From NCBI RefSeq assembly GCF_000002875.2, contig NC_009413.2, positions 67,001 through 131,000 on the forward strand: 64,000 nucleotides of DNA, written 5' to 3'. Below the pieces are notes generated by a model that was not told where the DNA came from, made no database searches, and was given only the letters and a program-made list of their open reading frames with translations. The stretch comes from Leishmania infantum JPCM5. Taxonomy: Eukaryota > Euglenozoa > Kinetoplastea > Trypanosomatida > Trypanosomatidae. This document shows, one piece after another, positions 40,328 to 51,800 of this stretch. Position numbers and translations under genes: made by a program. The number at the start of each line of letters is the position of its first letter. The stretch's first letter is position 1.

Positions 40328-41764
40328 ACTGTTTTTCCGCTTTCTTCGTCGTTTGAGTGGGTATACGGTAGCGCGTCTCTCTCTCTGTGTGTGCGGGTGT
40401 GTGTGTGTGTGTGTGCGTGTGTATCCGGGAAGTGGGGAGGGCAGTGGGAGGGCGGGCGTTGCGTTGGCTTGCTTCCTTTTTGAGTGAGAGAAGACTGTGC
40501 CACAGCAGCTGAGGTGTAAGCGCAGCAACTTTGGCGATGAAGGGAAGACGCACAGGCGAGAGAGAGACGTGAGCAAGCAAGGCAGTGAGAGAGAAGCATG
40601 TAGGCGTAGAGCGAAATGAACAAGTACGCGGACAGGCAGAAAGAGAGAGAGGGAGACCAACACGCTAGCACACAGACACCGACTCCCCCCGGCCTCCGAG
40701 GCGCTGCTCGCAGAGCGGAGGGACTCCAACAAGGAAGAAGCTGGCAGCCTCGAAGAGATGACGGCACAGCAAGAGATATGCTGAGCAATCCCGTCACAAA
40801 AGCCAGATCCGTGAAACAAAAAAAAAAAACGAGAAGCCCTGCGCAGTATTCCGCGTCACGCTTGCAAGCACATATCAGCAGTCGCGCCTCGGCGCGGGTG
40901 ATAAGCGCGACCGCTAACTAGGAGAGACCAGCCAGGTGCCAGCCTGGCATGAGGCTAGCCAGAGGAGAAGATGTGCTTCCATTCCACTCGCCCAACTACG
41001 TGCGCACATCCGCCTAGCAAGCTCTTGCGAGCGAGACATAGAGGGCTGTTGTCTTTTACCTCTGGATGAGTCCTTGCCGTCTGCACTCGCTCCCTTTCTT
41101 GCGCAGACTGTCGGGCGTTGCGACGCGCCTATACGAGGTATTTAGGAACCAGAGGAGATAAAGGAGTATCGCGATTCGGCCACGGTGCTGAGACATGGCT
41201 GCCGTCCACCTTCCGCAGAGACCTGAGCGAGGGAAGGGACCGCAAAGAGCAATAATGCACACACCCGAGCCGAAAGAAATACTGCTGGCCGGTGAACAGG
41301 CGGTGCAAGTACCAACTCCATCGCCAGCCCCCCCCCACACACACACACACAAACACGCGCGCCAGACCTCCATGCTGTCGCGTGGCGAGAGAGAGAAACA
41401 CACACAGACACAGAGGGTGGTGGAGGGAGAGGAGGTGCAGTGCATGTGTGCATCAAAACGACAAGAGAAGCATGAAAAAGAAAAGGCGAGAAACAAAACA
41501 AGTAAAGCGTTAGAAGAAGCGATATACAGAAGCGAGAAGGCGTGCAAGAGAGGCGAACCAGAGGGGAGAGAGAAGGCGCAGGGGGCACAGATAACCGAAA
41601 GAGGGAGAGAGAGGATATGCATGCGATGGTTTAGATGCCACTCCTTAATAGACGAAAGCACGCTGCGGTAAAGCGGGGGACCACGGCTGTTCGATCAAGT
41701 GCATTCCACGCTTGGTTCTATTCTCCACCTTCCTCGAACTTGGTCTGCCGTGCCACCTGCAGTC
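40328..41764. other. Spacer between the Hip gene and the SP/RS-rich TM gene
   Basis: No gene supported. Includes an A10 run near 40819-40830, a small GC-rich inverted repeat near 40930-40950, and a C/CA tract at about 41329-41352. Should contain the Hip 3' UTR. Confidence 0.6.
40386..40423. repeat. GT microsatellite upstream of the SP/RS-rich TM gene
   Basis: GT repeat with single-base interruptions (AC in the transcript), about 60 nt upstream of the start at 40327. Confidence 0.8.
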
Positions 41765-42937
41765 TTAGTCGAGATCGTCTCTCCGGGTTGAACCCGACGC
41801 GCCGTCAGCAGCACCACGGTGAGGGGGCACGCCACCAGCACCCTGAAAGCCACCCGGCATCCCGCCACCCATACCGCCCATGCCACCCATGCCACCCATG
41901 CCGCCTGGCATACCTCCTCCGCCCATCATCTTCGCCATGATCTTCTGCATGACAGGGCCCACCTTTGGGTCGTTCATCATGCTCATCGCGGCCATGGGGT
42001 TCTGCATCATCTGAGCCAGTTTCGGCGCCACCTCGGGGTCCTGCATGGCGGCCATGATCTCGGGGTCCTGTAGGACGGACTCCATACCAGGCGGCATCCC
42101 TCCCGGCATCCCGCCAGGCACGCCACCAGGAAAGCCGCGAGGCATGCCACCGGGCATGCTCCCCGACGCCGTCTGCGCCTCCGCAGCCGCTGCAGCCTTC
42201 TCGGCTTCCATCTGGCGCTGACGGCGCAGCTCCTCCTGCCGTCTTGCAGCGGCCTCCTCCTCAGCGTGCTGCCGCAACAGTTGGCGCCTGTGGCGGTGTG
42301 TGGCGCGGGACTGGACGTACTTGAGCGTTTCGTTCGTCTTGTCATCGTAATCGATCGCCTGGGCGGCGCTGAGGTCCTTCAGGGAGTCCTCCCAGTGGCC
42401 AAGGTGGCGGTTCACGGTGCCGCGCACACGCAGCGCGCGCACGTTCTGCGGATTGAGCTCGAGAGCCTTGTTGGCGTCGTGCAGGGCCGCGCGCGGCTTG
42501 TTGAATTCCAGGTGATACAGCGCGCGCATTCCCCAGTACATGGCATTGCTGGGGTTGTACGTTAGCGCCTCGCCCATTTTGGCGATCGCCTCCTCCTGCT
42601 TGCCTTCGCCGTGCAGCTCCACGGCCTCGCCCTTTGCAGCCATGGCGGCATCCACGTCTGCATCAGACGGCTCTCCGTTCTTCGCAGGGATCGCCTCCGG
42701 CTCCCCATCGCTCAGCGTCCAGCGCTCATCATCGGACTCGCTCTCGGCATCGCCCTGGGCAGCGGCCGCCGCAGCCGACGCCGGAGGCGCGGCAGCAGCA
42801 GGAAAGCAGGCGCCGACCTCCATCGCCCACTCTTTGAGAGCGATAAGCTCACGGAGATGGATGTCGTCGGGGTGACGGCGCAGCTCCTTCAACATGCGGT
42901 TCAGCGCCGCCACATCAGCGTCGCTGTAGGCAGGCAT
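41765..42937 (-). CDS. Hsc70-interacting protein (Hip/ST13) homologue
   Basis: Encodes 390 residues from the ATG at 42937. Order of parts matches Hip: N-terminal dimerisation-like helix (VAALNRMLKELRRHPDDIHL); acidic linker; three TPR units (about residues 100-205), including YNPSNAMYWGMRALYHLEFN and LELNPQNVRALRVRG; charged helix rich in RRQ/EEE/EAEKAA; a GMPxGxPGG repeat (about 255-290); an STI1/DP domain (MESVLQDPEIMAAMQDPEV through VMQKIMAKM, about 290-345); and a C-terminal GMGGMGG repeat. Hip binds the Hsp70 ATPase domain and stabilises its ADP state in the cytosol. Length and layout fit; the GGMP repeats flank the DP domain on both sides. Confidence 0.92.
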   Translation of the reverse strand: MPAYSDADVAALNRMLKELRRHPDDIHLRELIALKEWAMEVGACFPAAAAPPASAAAAAAQGDAESESDDERWTLSDGEPEAIPAKNGEPSDADVDAAMAAKGEAVELHGEGKQEEAIAKMGEALTYNPSNAMYWGMRALYHLEFNKPRAALHDANKALELNPQNVRALRVRGTVNRHLGHWEDSLKDLSAAQAIDYDDKTNETLKYVQSRATHRHRRQLLRQHAEEEAAARRQEELRRQRQMEAEKAAAAAEAQTASGSMPGGMPRGFPGGVPGGMPGGMPPGMESVLQDPEIMAAMQDPEVAPKLAQMMQNPMAAMSMMNDPKVGPVMQKIMAKMMGGGGMPGGMGGMGGMGGMGGGMPGGFQGAGGVPPHRGAADGASGSTRRDDLD

Positions 42938-43579
42938 GGCGGTGAAGAGAACGCGTGCGTGATGCGTGTGCTTCGGATGTTGTTTTCCCCTTCGATCACG
43001 CACGTGGAATGAGCGAAAGCCGCTTAGAGAGAGTATTGTGTGCCTGCGTGCGGCGGGAGAATTATAAAGGGTCGACGCACAGACACAAAACGGGTTGATT
43101 GGCTGCTACGTTATCCTGCGTGGGCACACACAGTTGAGTCGGGCCCGGAGGTGAGGTGGTAACGAGGTAAGAAGGGGTTCCGGAAAGCGAATACGTCAGT
43201 GCCTCATCTTCTCTGCCAAAGGGGAGCGGGGACCAGCAGCAAAACCAAAATGCATCAAAACGCGCGCCATGCTCATGCAGCGACACACACATGGAACGAA
43301 ACACGTCAGCGAGCACCCCTTGAAGCCGGCCGCCTCTGCCCACTCTCACCGGCCTCGCCTAAATTCACTCTCTCTCTCTGCATGGGTACGCAGCACAACA
43401 CATCAGCTACTGCTGCAGCCGATGCACTGCGTTAATGAACAACGTGAGCTAGTGATTATGCTTTTTTTTTCGTTGATTGGGCCTTAAAGACGAAGTGTAC
43501 ACGACAGTCGCAATACCTGCTAGCGCGGACACGCGCGCGCTCACGCAGCCGGGCAGACGACACCGAAGGAAAAGAGAGG
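42938..43579. other. Spacer between the ArfGAP and Hip genes
   Basis: No gene supported; T8 run at about 43462-43470. Holds the ArfGAP 3' UTR and the Hip 5' flank. Confidence 0.6.
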
Positions 43580-44749
43580 CTACACTACAAAGGAGGTAGC
43601 CGAAGCTGCCGCCGGAGTCGCCTCTGCTCCGCCCATCTGCGGACGCTCAGCAACGGTGTCGTTGGGGTCTGTCAGAGGAGTGGCAGTCGTGGCATCGCCT
43701 TCCTTTCCCCTCTCATCTGCACTCAGCATCTCCCCTGCTGGCGCCGCCGCCGCTGCTGGCAGGGCCTCTACAGAGGAGAACACGGCCAGCGTGCGCTGCC
43801 ACCGCGCCTCGTACTCCTCCACTGGCACGTTCACCATACCAAATGTGCCGTACGTCGGCTTCGGTGCCGACGCCGCGGACAACCTGGCCGCGTCCTTCCT
43901 CCTCGACGAGCCCCGCTGCATTTCCGCGGCGGCATCGCCGTAGAGGGCACGCATGGTATCGCCTCTCTTCCCTGTAGCGACGGCACGATCGATCGGCACG
44001 GCATCAGAGCTGCTGCCTCGCGTGGGCGAGGTGACAGTCCCCTCGGCTGCCGCTCCCGGCTTCGACCCCATCTTTGGCCGGCCGTATCCGGTGTCCTTGT
44101 ACAGCCTCCCCAGTACGTCCTTGAGGTTGTGCATGGCAAACTCGCGCTGCTCGTACTTGCGCTGGATGAAGGACCTGACAGCGTCGTCCGCCGCGGCATC
44201 CGCGCCGCCAGAGGGACGCGCGCCAGTGGGAAGGCGGGCTTCGTAGAGGGTCTTCGCCTTGGCGTTGCCGATCGCCTCCATCAGACGCACCTCTGCCAGG
44301 GACCATCGGTCCATGTTTGTCGACTTGACCTTCGAGATGTGCACGCCCAAGGAGCGATGCACGCCGGAGCAGCGAATGCACACGAAGACTCCATGGTTGA
44401 CGGAAGTCCAGCGAGTACCCGTCTCTCCACAGTCGGCGCAGACGTTGTTGGGGTACTGTGAACAAAGCCGCTCCACAGCGGCGCGGTTCGCCTCCCAGTC
44501 CTCATCATCCTCATCCGCCTTGGTGCCGCGGTGTTTGGGGGGTTCGGACAAGGTTATCGGCAACGAAGTCGATGCATCTGCGTTGGCGGCGCTCTTCCCC
44601 TTTTTCTTCTCGTGTGCGCGGTGGTGGTGGTGATGGCCACACTCCGTTGAGGCCTCCTTGGACTTCTTGTGCCTCCTCTCCTTCGACTTGTCTGCGACTG
44701 GCATTGCTGCAGCCGTCAGCTGCGCCTTCTCTGAAGCTGGGCAGCTCAT
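43580..44749 (-). CDS. Arf GTPase-activating protein (ArfGAP)
   Basis: Encodes 389 residues from the ATG at 44749; another ATG at 44704 would remove 15 residues, and the choice is uncertain. The ArfGAP zinc finger is complete: CADC-x16-CIRC (about residues 103-124), followed by SGVHRSLGVHISKVKSTNMD with the catalytic Arg in the HRSLG context, then WSLAEVRLMEAIGNAKAKTL. The family stimulates GTP hydrolysis on Arf to release COPI/clathrin coats; the single catalytic domain followed by a disordered Ser/Ala/Pro-rich tail is closest to SMAP/AGFG-type proteins. A His5 run and Lys-rich stretch (HHHHHRAHEKKKGK) precede the domain. Cytosolic, Golgi or endosomal action is inferred. Confidence 0.9.
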   Translation of the reverse strand: MSCPASEKAQLTAAAMPVADKSKERRHKKSKEASTECGHHHHHRAHEKKKGKSAANADASTSLPITLSEPPKHRGTKADEDDEDWEANRAAVERLCSQYPNNVCADCGETGTRWTSVNHGVFVCIRCSGVHRSLGVHISKVKSTNMDRWSLAEVRLMEAIGNAKAKTLYEARLPTGARPSGGADAAADDAVRSFIQRKYEQREFAMHNLKDVLGRLYKDTGYGRPKMGSKPGAAAEGTVTSPTRGSSSDAVPIDRAVATGKRGDTMRALYGDAAAEMQRGSSRRKDAARLSAASAPKPTYGTFGMVNVPVEEYEARWQRTLAVFSSVEALPAAAAAPAGEMLSADERGKEGDATTATPLTDPNDTVAERPQMGGAEATPAAASATSFVV

Positions 44750-45911
44750 ACGCACACAATGCCTGAGCACAATACGCCACGCATGAGGGCCCACAACCCT
44801 GCTGGAGCACAGAGAGATAGACGAACGGGGTGTGGTGTGTCTCGTATCCGGTGTGTGTGTGTGTGTGTGTGTGTGTATGTTGAGATGCGTGGGTGTTCTA
44901 CCGATCCCCGTGGCACATGGCTTAGATGCTTGACGGGATGGATAAGAGAGATGGGAGGCAAGCTACGTGTAAGGTGTGTGTGTGTGTGTGTGTTTGTGTG
45001 TGTCGAAGTGTTGTAACAGTAGAACGAAGAAGATGAGGATGAGGAGTCGTGGTGGCGGGGTGCACGTCCACCGTGTGGAGGGAAGAAGGGGAGAAGAGAA
45101 GAAGTCAGCAGACGGGCCAACAGACCGAGACGCGTGCGTGACGAGGGCGCATCACAGCATCGGCAGCAAACCAATGCGGCGGAAAAAATGCGAGCGCGCG
45201 CGAGAGAGAGAGATAGAGGCAGGAGAACATTATGAACGGCTGCTCTTCACCAGCTGTAGTGCATGTATGTTTCTTCTCAGCACAAAATGAATGGAAGACA
45301 AGTCCAGTGGACGAGCGCCCAGCAACACACGCGGCGCATGCATCGACCGTTGGTACAATCACCATCACACCTGCGCGGCATGGGACGCAGAGCGTTTTGA
45401 TGCAACATCCTCACCCCGAACCTTTCTATCGTGGGCCGCCTTTGTGCGTGGCTGCGTTACCGCAAGGAGCAAACCTTCAGTACACCTCCGCAGGCACCTG
45501 GTCGTGAAAAGCAGTCGAGTCCCACGTGATGTCGACGGCGACAAGGCAGTGAAACGTACTCTCACACACAAACGGCCAGAAGCTTCAGCAGACACGCACA
45601 TGCGCGAGCGTCTGATGGCACCTAAAGACCAGGTAAAGGCAACGCAAGCAGCGGCTGTCGTTTTGTGCGCTCTGCGTCTTCTTTCAACGGATAGGAGCAG
45701 AGAGCGACCCAAGTGGCTCACGGGAAGATTTGCGAGCACGTGTGTGGTCGCGTGTACCCAGACGCAGATGGAGTGGCGAAAACAGTGATTCGGATGTATA
45801 TATATATATATACGCGTCAGTCGCAACAGCTGCACCGCCGGCAGCGGCCGGCAGCAGCAGCAGACTCCCGGAGACTTCCTTCTCGCACAGCAACGAAATG
45901 CCTTCGGCATG
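44750..45911. other. Spacer between the UBX and ArfGAP genes
   Basis: No gene supported. Two GT microsatellites (44851-44876, 44974-45001) lie just upstream of the ArfGAP start; a TA repeat lies at about 45797-45812. Should contain the UBX gene 3' UTR. Confidence 0.6.
44851..45001. repeat. Pair of GT microsatellites
   Basis: GT tract of about 26 bp at 44851-44876 and another of about 28 bp at 44974-45001, both AC-rich in the transcript 5' flank of the ArfGAP gene. Confidence 0.85.
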
Positions 45912-47198
45912 TCACGCATTCACGCGAACCATCAAGACATCGCCGCTCCGCACGCCGTCCCACGTGCTCAGCGTGATGCCCTCCATCTCCCCGGCAGTCA
46001 TGTTCTTTGGAGGAAACCCACTGAAGATGCTAATCCGCGGCGGAACCGCATAGCGCGTGGTGTCCTCCGCGTACAAGAGATACGCCAAGTAGTCGATGAG
46101 CCTCGCTACCGGGGTGTCAGGGCGCAGCTGCAGAGTGGAAGACGAATGCGGCAGTCGGCATCGCAGTCGAAAGACGCTGCTTGCATCGCCGGTGGTGCCC
46201 TCCGGGACCGTGTACTCGTCCAGCGTCACCGGGGAGGGAGCGACGACTGGACCCGGCTCGCCAACCTCCAGCGTGCTCGTCGTGGAAGCAACCGCGCCGG
46301 CTACGCTCCGTGATATCGTCGGAGGCGATACCATCTCGGCCTCGCTGTCTCCCTCGTCGACGTCTACCACGGCCGGCGCCTTCACGCTTGCACTCGCGGA
46401 CGCCGACTCAGCGCTATCGCCACCGCCGCCTTCGTTTTGCGGCTGATCATCCGCGCCGGCAAACGGATCGTGCGGGGGGTCGTGGTTCGTGATGAAGAGC
46501 ATGATGGCATCCACTACAACGGCACTGTCAAACTGCCACACCTCAGAGGAGATGAGCGGCAGCTCCTGCACCTTAAACTGAGTCACCGGATCGACCATGA
46601 ACATGCGGGGCAGATTGCTGTTGTCGACGTGGTACTTTTCGGCCAGGGCCATGCCGCGGGTGTGCGTGACGTTGATCTCATAGCAAAACAGGCTGCCGCT
46701 GGTGAGGGAGCGCATGGCGTCGCTGGCCCAGATATCGCGGGTAAAGCACTCGCAGGGGAACGAGTTGTCCACGACGGACACGACGACCCAGCAGTGGCGC
46801 GATGCGGCCTTCTCGCACTCAGCGTCGAAGGTGGCTCTGTCGCTGCCCACTACGTAGTCAGGACGGGCGAAGAGGCGCTGTATCGCTTCGGCAGTCGAGG
46901 AGGCAAGAGCTCGCTGTCGCGGTGGCGTGGGTGGACGCTGAGCCGCCTGGGGGAACGCAAAGCCCTCCACTTGGTGCGAGGCCGGCGATGGCGCGCTCAT
47001 GGGTGACCCTGTGTCGACGCTGGAGTAGTGTGGAGAGTCCTCTCGTGTGTGCGGCGGCGAGGGATGAGGATTGTCTACCTGAAACGCCACGACAGCATCC
47101 TCCAAGTTGAAGTTGTACGTGGAAAGGTAGTGGATGGCTTGATCCTCGGTGGCCCCCGTCATGACCACGAAATTCGCCACCACGTCCACGTCGCTCAT
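45912..47198 (-). CDS. UBA-UAS-UBX protein, UBXD7-like p97/VCP adaptor
   Basis: Encodes 428 residues from the ATG at 47198. UBA-like helix bundle at the N-terminus (MTGATEDQAIHYLSTYNFNL, about 13-42). UAS thioredoxin-like domain (about 115-245): HCWVVVSVVDNSFPCECFTR, NLPRMFMVDPVTQFKVQEL. An acidic Ser/Ala-rich linker with VDVDEGDSEAEM. C-terminal UBX domain (about 345-428): FRLRCRLPHSSSTLQLRP, PPRISIFSGFPPKNM and SGDVLMVRVN; the FPPKN replaces the usual FPR loop that contacts VCP. The three-domain order is that of UBXD7/UBXD8-class adaptors linking ubiquitylated clients to p97; the absence of a hairpin membrane segment favours the soluble UBXD7 type. Confidence 0.88.
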   Translation of the reverse strand: MSDVDVVANFVVMTGATEDQAIHYLSTYNFNLEDAVVAFQVDNPHPSPPHTREDSPHYSSVDTGSPMSAPSPASHQVEGFAFPQAAQRPPTPPRQRALASSTAEAIQRLFARPDYVVGSDRATFDAECEKAASRHCWVVVSVVDNSFPCECFTRDIWASDAMRSLTSGSLFCYEINVTHTRGMALAEKYHVDNSNLPRMFMVDPVTQFKVQELPLISSEVWQFDSAVVVDAIMLFITNHDPPHDPFAGADDQPQNEGGGGDSAESASASASVKAPAVVDVDEGDSEAEMVSPPTISRSVAGAVASTTSTLEVGEPGPVVAPSPVTLDEYTVPEGTTGDASSVFRLRCRLPHSSSTLQLRPDTPVARLIDYLAYLLYAEDTTRYAVPPRISIFSGFPPKNMTAGEMEGITLSTWDGVRSGDVLMVRVNA

Positions 47199-48816
47199 TT
47201 TTGCTTCGCAGACGATTGAGGTTTGTAGAAGAGGAGGATGAAGAGTGGGGGCTGGACAACCCGAATATCGGCGCGGGTATGGGCGTGTGTGGGTGAGGTG
47301 GGTGTGGGAGACGTACGTAAAAGATGTGTGTCGATGCAGTCAAGGATGGCGGTGTACGCGTCACTGCGTGCTGAGTCGGCAGCGCGCCGTGGCCGTTGCT
47401 GTGCGCCGCTTCGGCGTCTGAAGCGCTCAACACAAGGCGGCAGTGCTCAATCTTCTCCCACGCTGCCGCGGACGTCAGTGCGAGCGAGGTGACGAGCGAC
47501 AAAGGGGAACGAATAAAAGTTGTGTGCAGTTGTGCTGGGCCGCTTCACAGCAACAAGAAAACGACACGACTAGAGGAGAGAAGCGGGACGGCGGTGTCCG
47601 GCAGCAACCGCAACACCGAGCAGTACACGTCGAGAGAAGGGAAGAGAGATGGGAAGGGAGAAGGGGTGGCGCACCAGGAGAAGAGTGACGAAAGAGAGTG
47701 GGGGGGGTTCAATTCAACGGCAGCGCCCCAGCCGCATCCCTCGGATTCCTTGCCCCTGCCTGCAGCGATGGCCGTGTGCGACTGGCGCGAGCGGATTCCC
47801 AGTTGTGCCCAAGACACTCCGGCCCGGGGGAAGGAGGCAAAGACATGGGCCAGCGATCAATGCCGCGACAGTGTCCACGTCGGCTGGTGCAGCATCTGCT
47901 GTCCGATAAGGTCCGCTCGAGCACTTCAAGGACATACACGCACGCCACACACCGATCCCAGTGCATCCAGCTAGCCAGGTGCATCAACAAGCACTGCACC
48001 GTACCGATGCACCGCTGCCCCATCTCCGCTGCTGAGAAGGGGGGGGGGGTGAAGGATGCAGTGAAAGCGCAAAACCGTTCACTTTTTCTGCGTGTGGGTG
48101 TGCTTACATGCCAAAGAGGAGGAGAGAGACCAACAGTCTCACAACGAAGCACAGCGGTACACCCGAGGCCGTCTGAGGAGCGTGCCCCACTCAACGCGTG
48201 CGAACACCATAAAGATGGGACGCAGGCTGATTGGGAAGGAGACGCGCAGAAGGGAAGGCGCCGCATACACGCAGCGAACTCATGTGCGCAATAGTAGCCG
48301 TGCCGGGTTCCATGCAGAGAGAGAGAGACGCACGCAGGCGGGCAGGCAAGACCGGATATGCGTGCGCTCACTTGCTGCCCGTCCCTCCAATCAAAAAAAA
48401 AAATAACAAAGGGCATTTCAGAAAGTTAACAGAAAATGAGGAAGAGAATGACGGGAGGAGGGAGGGAGCTGTGCGTGTGTGTACATATTCTGCTTCCGCA
48501 CACGAACGGAGGCGTCACGGGTTGTAAGTGTGTGCGCGTCTGCCAACTACAGCGTGGGCGGCGGCCTCGCGTGCGTGCCACTTGAACGTCTGGTGGTGGA
48601 GCGCTGCACTCGCCACAACTCGGAGTTAAGATGAATGAAATAGAAAGTGATCGCGTCTGGGCGAAAGCACGCACGCCCACAGCTGCCTATACATCCAGGC
48701 TCTGCCCCAAGAGCCGAAAGAAAAGACGCGCAGAGGAAAGTGGCGCACGCCGAGAGAAAAAAAGTGTGCTCACGGTGAAAGGAGAGCTCGATGCCGCCCG
48801 CTACCAGCGCCACCGC
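47199..48816. other. Spacer between the IQ/coiled-coil gene and the UBX gene
   Basis: No gene supported in 1.6 kb. A10 run near 48392-48402. Should hold the 3' UTR of the large coiled-coil gene. Confidence 0.6.
47204..47250 (-). promoter_or_regulatory. Polypyrimidine tract and candidate acceptor for the UBX gene
   Basis: In transcript sense a CU-rich stretch (about 47250-47222) leads to the first AG at 47205-47204, only 5 nt before the ATG at 47198. Prediction. Confidence 0.45.
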
Positions 48817-51800
48817 TTACGGCGTCTGCGCATCGGCTGGGGTAGAAGCGGCAAGCTGCCCACGTAGCGACACCCTCTGCTGGTCCTCGGCCGACATCAG
48901 CGACAGACGTCGCTGACGCTCTTCGCGCGCGAGAATGCGCAACAGGAAGAGTGTGCGCTCCCGCATCAGCATTGTACGCTGGAGATGCTCCTCGCCCTTG
49001 AGCTCGGACTGAAGCAGAAATGGCTTGTGGAACTGGGCCTCGAGCACACGTCGTGCACGGGCTTCGTCCTCACACAGACACGGATCGCAGTCTTCGTAGC
49101 GCATCTCCCACAACAGCGACACTCGCTCGCTCCACTCTTCTGCCTGCGTCGCATCCGCGACACCGACTGCGAGCTCGTCACACGCGCGCGCGAGAGATCG
49201 CCGCACGTGCTTGTCAAAGTACAAGGAGGACAGGCACGGCTTGTACAGCTGCGTTGCTGCCTCTTCCAGCTCCTCGAGCCCCACTGCCGCACGCGCCTGC
49301 ACCTCCAGCGCCGCCACCTGCGCGCGCTGCGCTGACATGTTGCGCCTGCATTCCAGTTCTGCCGCGTATTTTCTCCACATACGCTGAATGCGCAGCGCAA
49401 AGTAGTCCTCACTCAGCTGCCGGCGCCTCTGCTCCAGCAGCTCCTCACGCGTGCGGCGCCACGCCTTCTTCAGCACCTTCCGCTCGTACGACTCCTGCTG
49501 CCAAATCAGCGCCTCGGTGTTGACAAAGTTGCGGCGAACTTCAACCAGGTGGGCCTCCGCGTTGCGCTCGAGAATCTCAAAGACGATCTCCTGCAGCGAC
49601 TCGATCTGCTCCCGCTTACGCGGCTCCTCGAGTTTCACGAGAATATTCAGCAGCTGCTGCACCCCCTCCTGCTGATCCTTCTGCATCTCCATCATCAGGA
49701 TGTCAAGCTGGCTGCGCACACGCTGCGTGTGAAGCCGCTGCGCGATCTGCTGCGAGCGCATCTGACGCTCCTCACGATGACGGGAAAGGTCGTCGCGAAG
49801 CCGTTGCCGGGACACAGACCGCCCTATCTCGCCGTTACGCAGGGCGGTGTACCACGTACTAATCACGTTCACAGCGCCGCGGCGCACCATCAGGTCATGC
49901 AGTGGGCCCGAGAACAGAATGTGTACCTCCTGCTCCGTGGTGGCCCACGCTGCGGCCTCCTCGTGCAGTATGCTGGCGCGGTTTTCCGTTTCCTCGATGC
50001 AGATCGCTTGCTGGTGCACCCTGTTAAGCTCGACTTGGCGGCGCTGCTCAAGGGCGGACGCGTAAGCAGCACACTGGGTGGTGGCCATAGTGTCGATCAA
50101 GTTGCGAGCAGCCGCCGCCTCCTCCTCCTCAATGCCACGCCGCATCGCGCTATCGCCCACCTCGTAGCCGAGCAGTCTGACAAGGGCCTCGCTCATGCGA
50201 GCGACGTGCATCAACATGGCGCGCTCATGATGACGGCGGCTTTCCTTCACTGCCGCCTCGGCAAAGGCGGCCCGAGCATTCTCGCGTGCTGCCTCGCGCA
50301 CCTCCTCATCGAGGCGGTGCACCTCGCGCTCATCATACTCGACGCTGAGCAGCTGGTGCCACGACGCCCGCTCTTCGCGCACATTAGACTTGCGCCCAGC
50401 CCTCTCCTTCAGCAGTGTGGCCTCCTTCTGCTCAATGATACCGATCAAAGCCGCGTTGGTGGCAAGCAGAGCGTCTCTATCCAGCTCCTCCTCCACCTCC
50501 AGCTCCAGCCGCACTTCGCTCTCGGCCACCACCGTCCCCGTGAGCAGCGGCGCGTACACCTCCTCGATGTGCAGCAGGTGTGCTCGAGCGACGTCATTGC
50601 GACTCCACTCCTGCTCCGCGCACACCGCCGCACGGTCGCCAGACTCATTGGCGAACAGCTTGTACTGCTCACGGAGGTGCTGCTGCGCCTGCTCCTCGCA
50701 CAGCTGCGTCCTCTCGGCCAACAGCACGTTCTTGAAGGACTGGAAGGCGAGTTTGCCGGTGGCGATCTTTTTTGCGTTCCGGGCGTCGTTGATCTCGCGT
50801 CCCAATGCTTGATGCGTGAACCGCCACCCGAGACGCCCGCGCAGGGAGCGACGGAACGCCTTCTGCAGCACCTGCAGCGCCGCGCACTGCGCAGGGGCGG
50901 TGCTCACGTGCCACAGAACACGCAGCTGCGCCATGCCGCCCGTCAAAGTCGAGAGGAGATGCTCACGATACAAACGCTCCGAGAAGCGGCGCTCATCCGC
51001 CTCCTCAGCAATGACAAGTCGCCGCCTAGCCACTGCCTCTGCCGTCCACACCTTCGAGTTGAGGGCGTCCATGCAGCGTTCCTGCAGGGAGACGTTGTTG
51101 AAGACGTCGCGCAAGTCCTCACCCGCCTGCCTTAGCAGCTGGAGGGATGCGTGTTCCTCGTCCTGAACGGACCTTCGCACCGTCTCCTCCTCCCCTTCCA
51201 GGATCTTCAGCAACAGCAACACCTTCTCATCCAGCCGCAACACAGGGGTGACGGTGATGAGCGCCTCGACCTCCTCCTGCAAGACGGTCTCGCGCTGGCG
51301 CCGCCAGTATAGAAGCCGTTCAAGGTGCATGCGGCGCCGCTGCCACTCGAGCACCACCTGCAGCTCCTCGTAGAAGGCCTGGCTCATGTCGGCGCGGCAA
51401 CGCTCCTCAGTCTTGACGATCTGCTCATAGTATTTTGTGCTCTCATCGAGAAGGGCGATGTAGTCAGCGATGCCGACGGCGTTGCGGCGTGGTGCCTGCG
51501 CACTGGCGATGGGCGGCAGGATCAGTGTAGATGACTGGCACACAGTGTCACTCCTGTCGCCGCAGGGATAGGCCGAGGCCATCGTTTGTGACCAGTTGTT
51601 GTCATCTTGAGGCATCGTAGTGCATGCGCCGACGGCGCTCAGCGAGGTGCCGTGGCGCTGTAGCACATACCTCCGGAGTATGCGCCGCGCCTCGTCGCTG
51701 GGCACGCCAGCGTCAAGCGGCAGCTGTGGCGACGTCGCTGTCACTGAGGAAGCTGTGCGCGCATCCAACGAGAAAGACACCGGCGAGACTTTGCTTACCC

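Noticed and set aside
49549..51135. Long plus-strand open frame (over 500 codons) opposite the coiled-coil gene
   Set aside because: It is the antisense shadow of a GC-rich, Glu/Arg-rich gene; Leu/His/Arg-rich composition with no domain resemblance.
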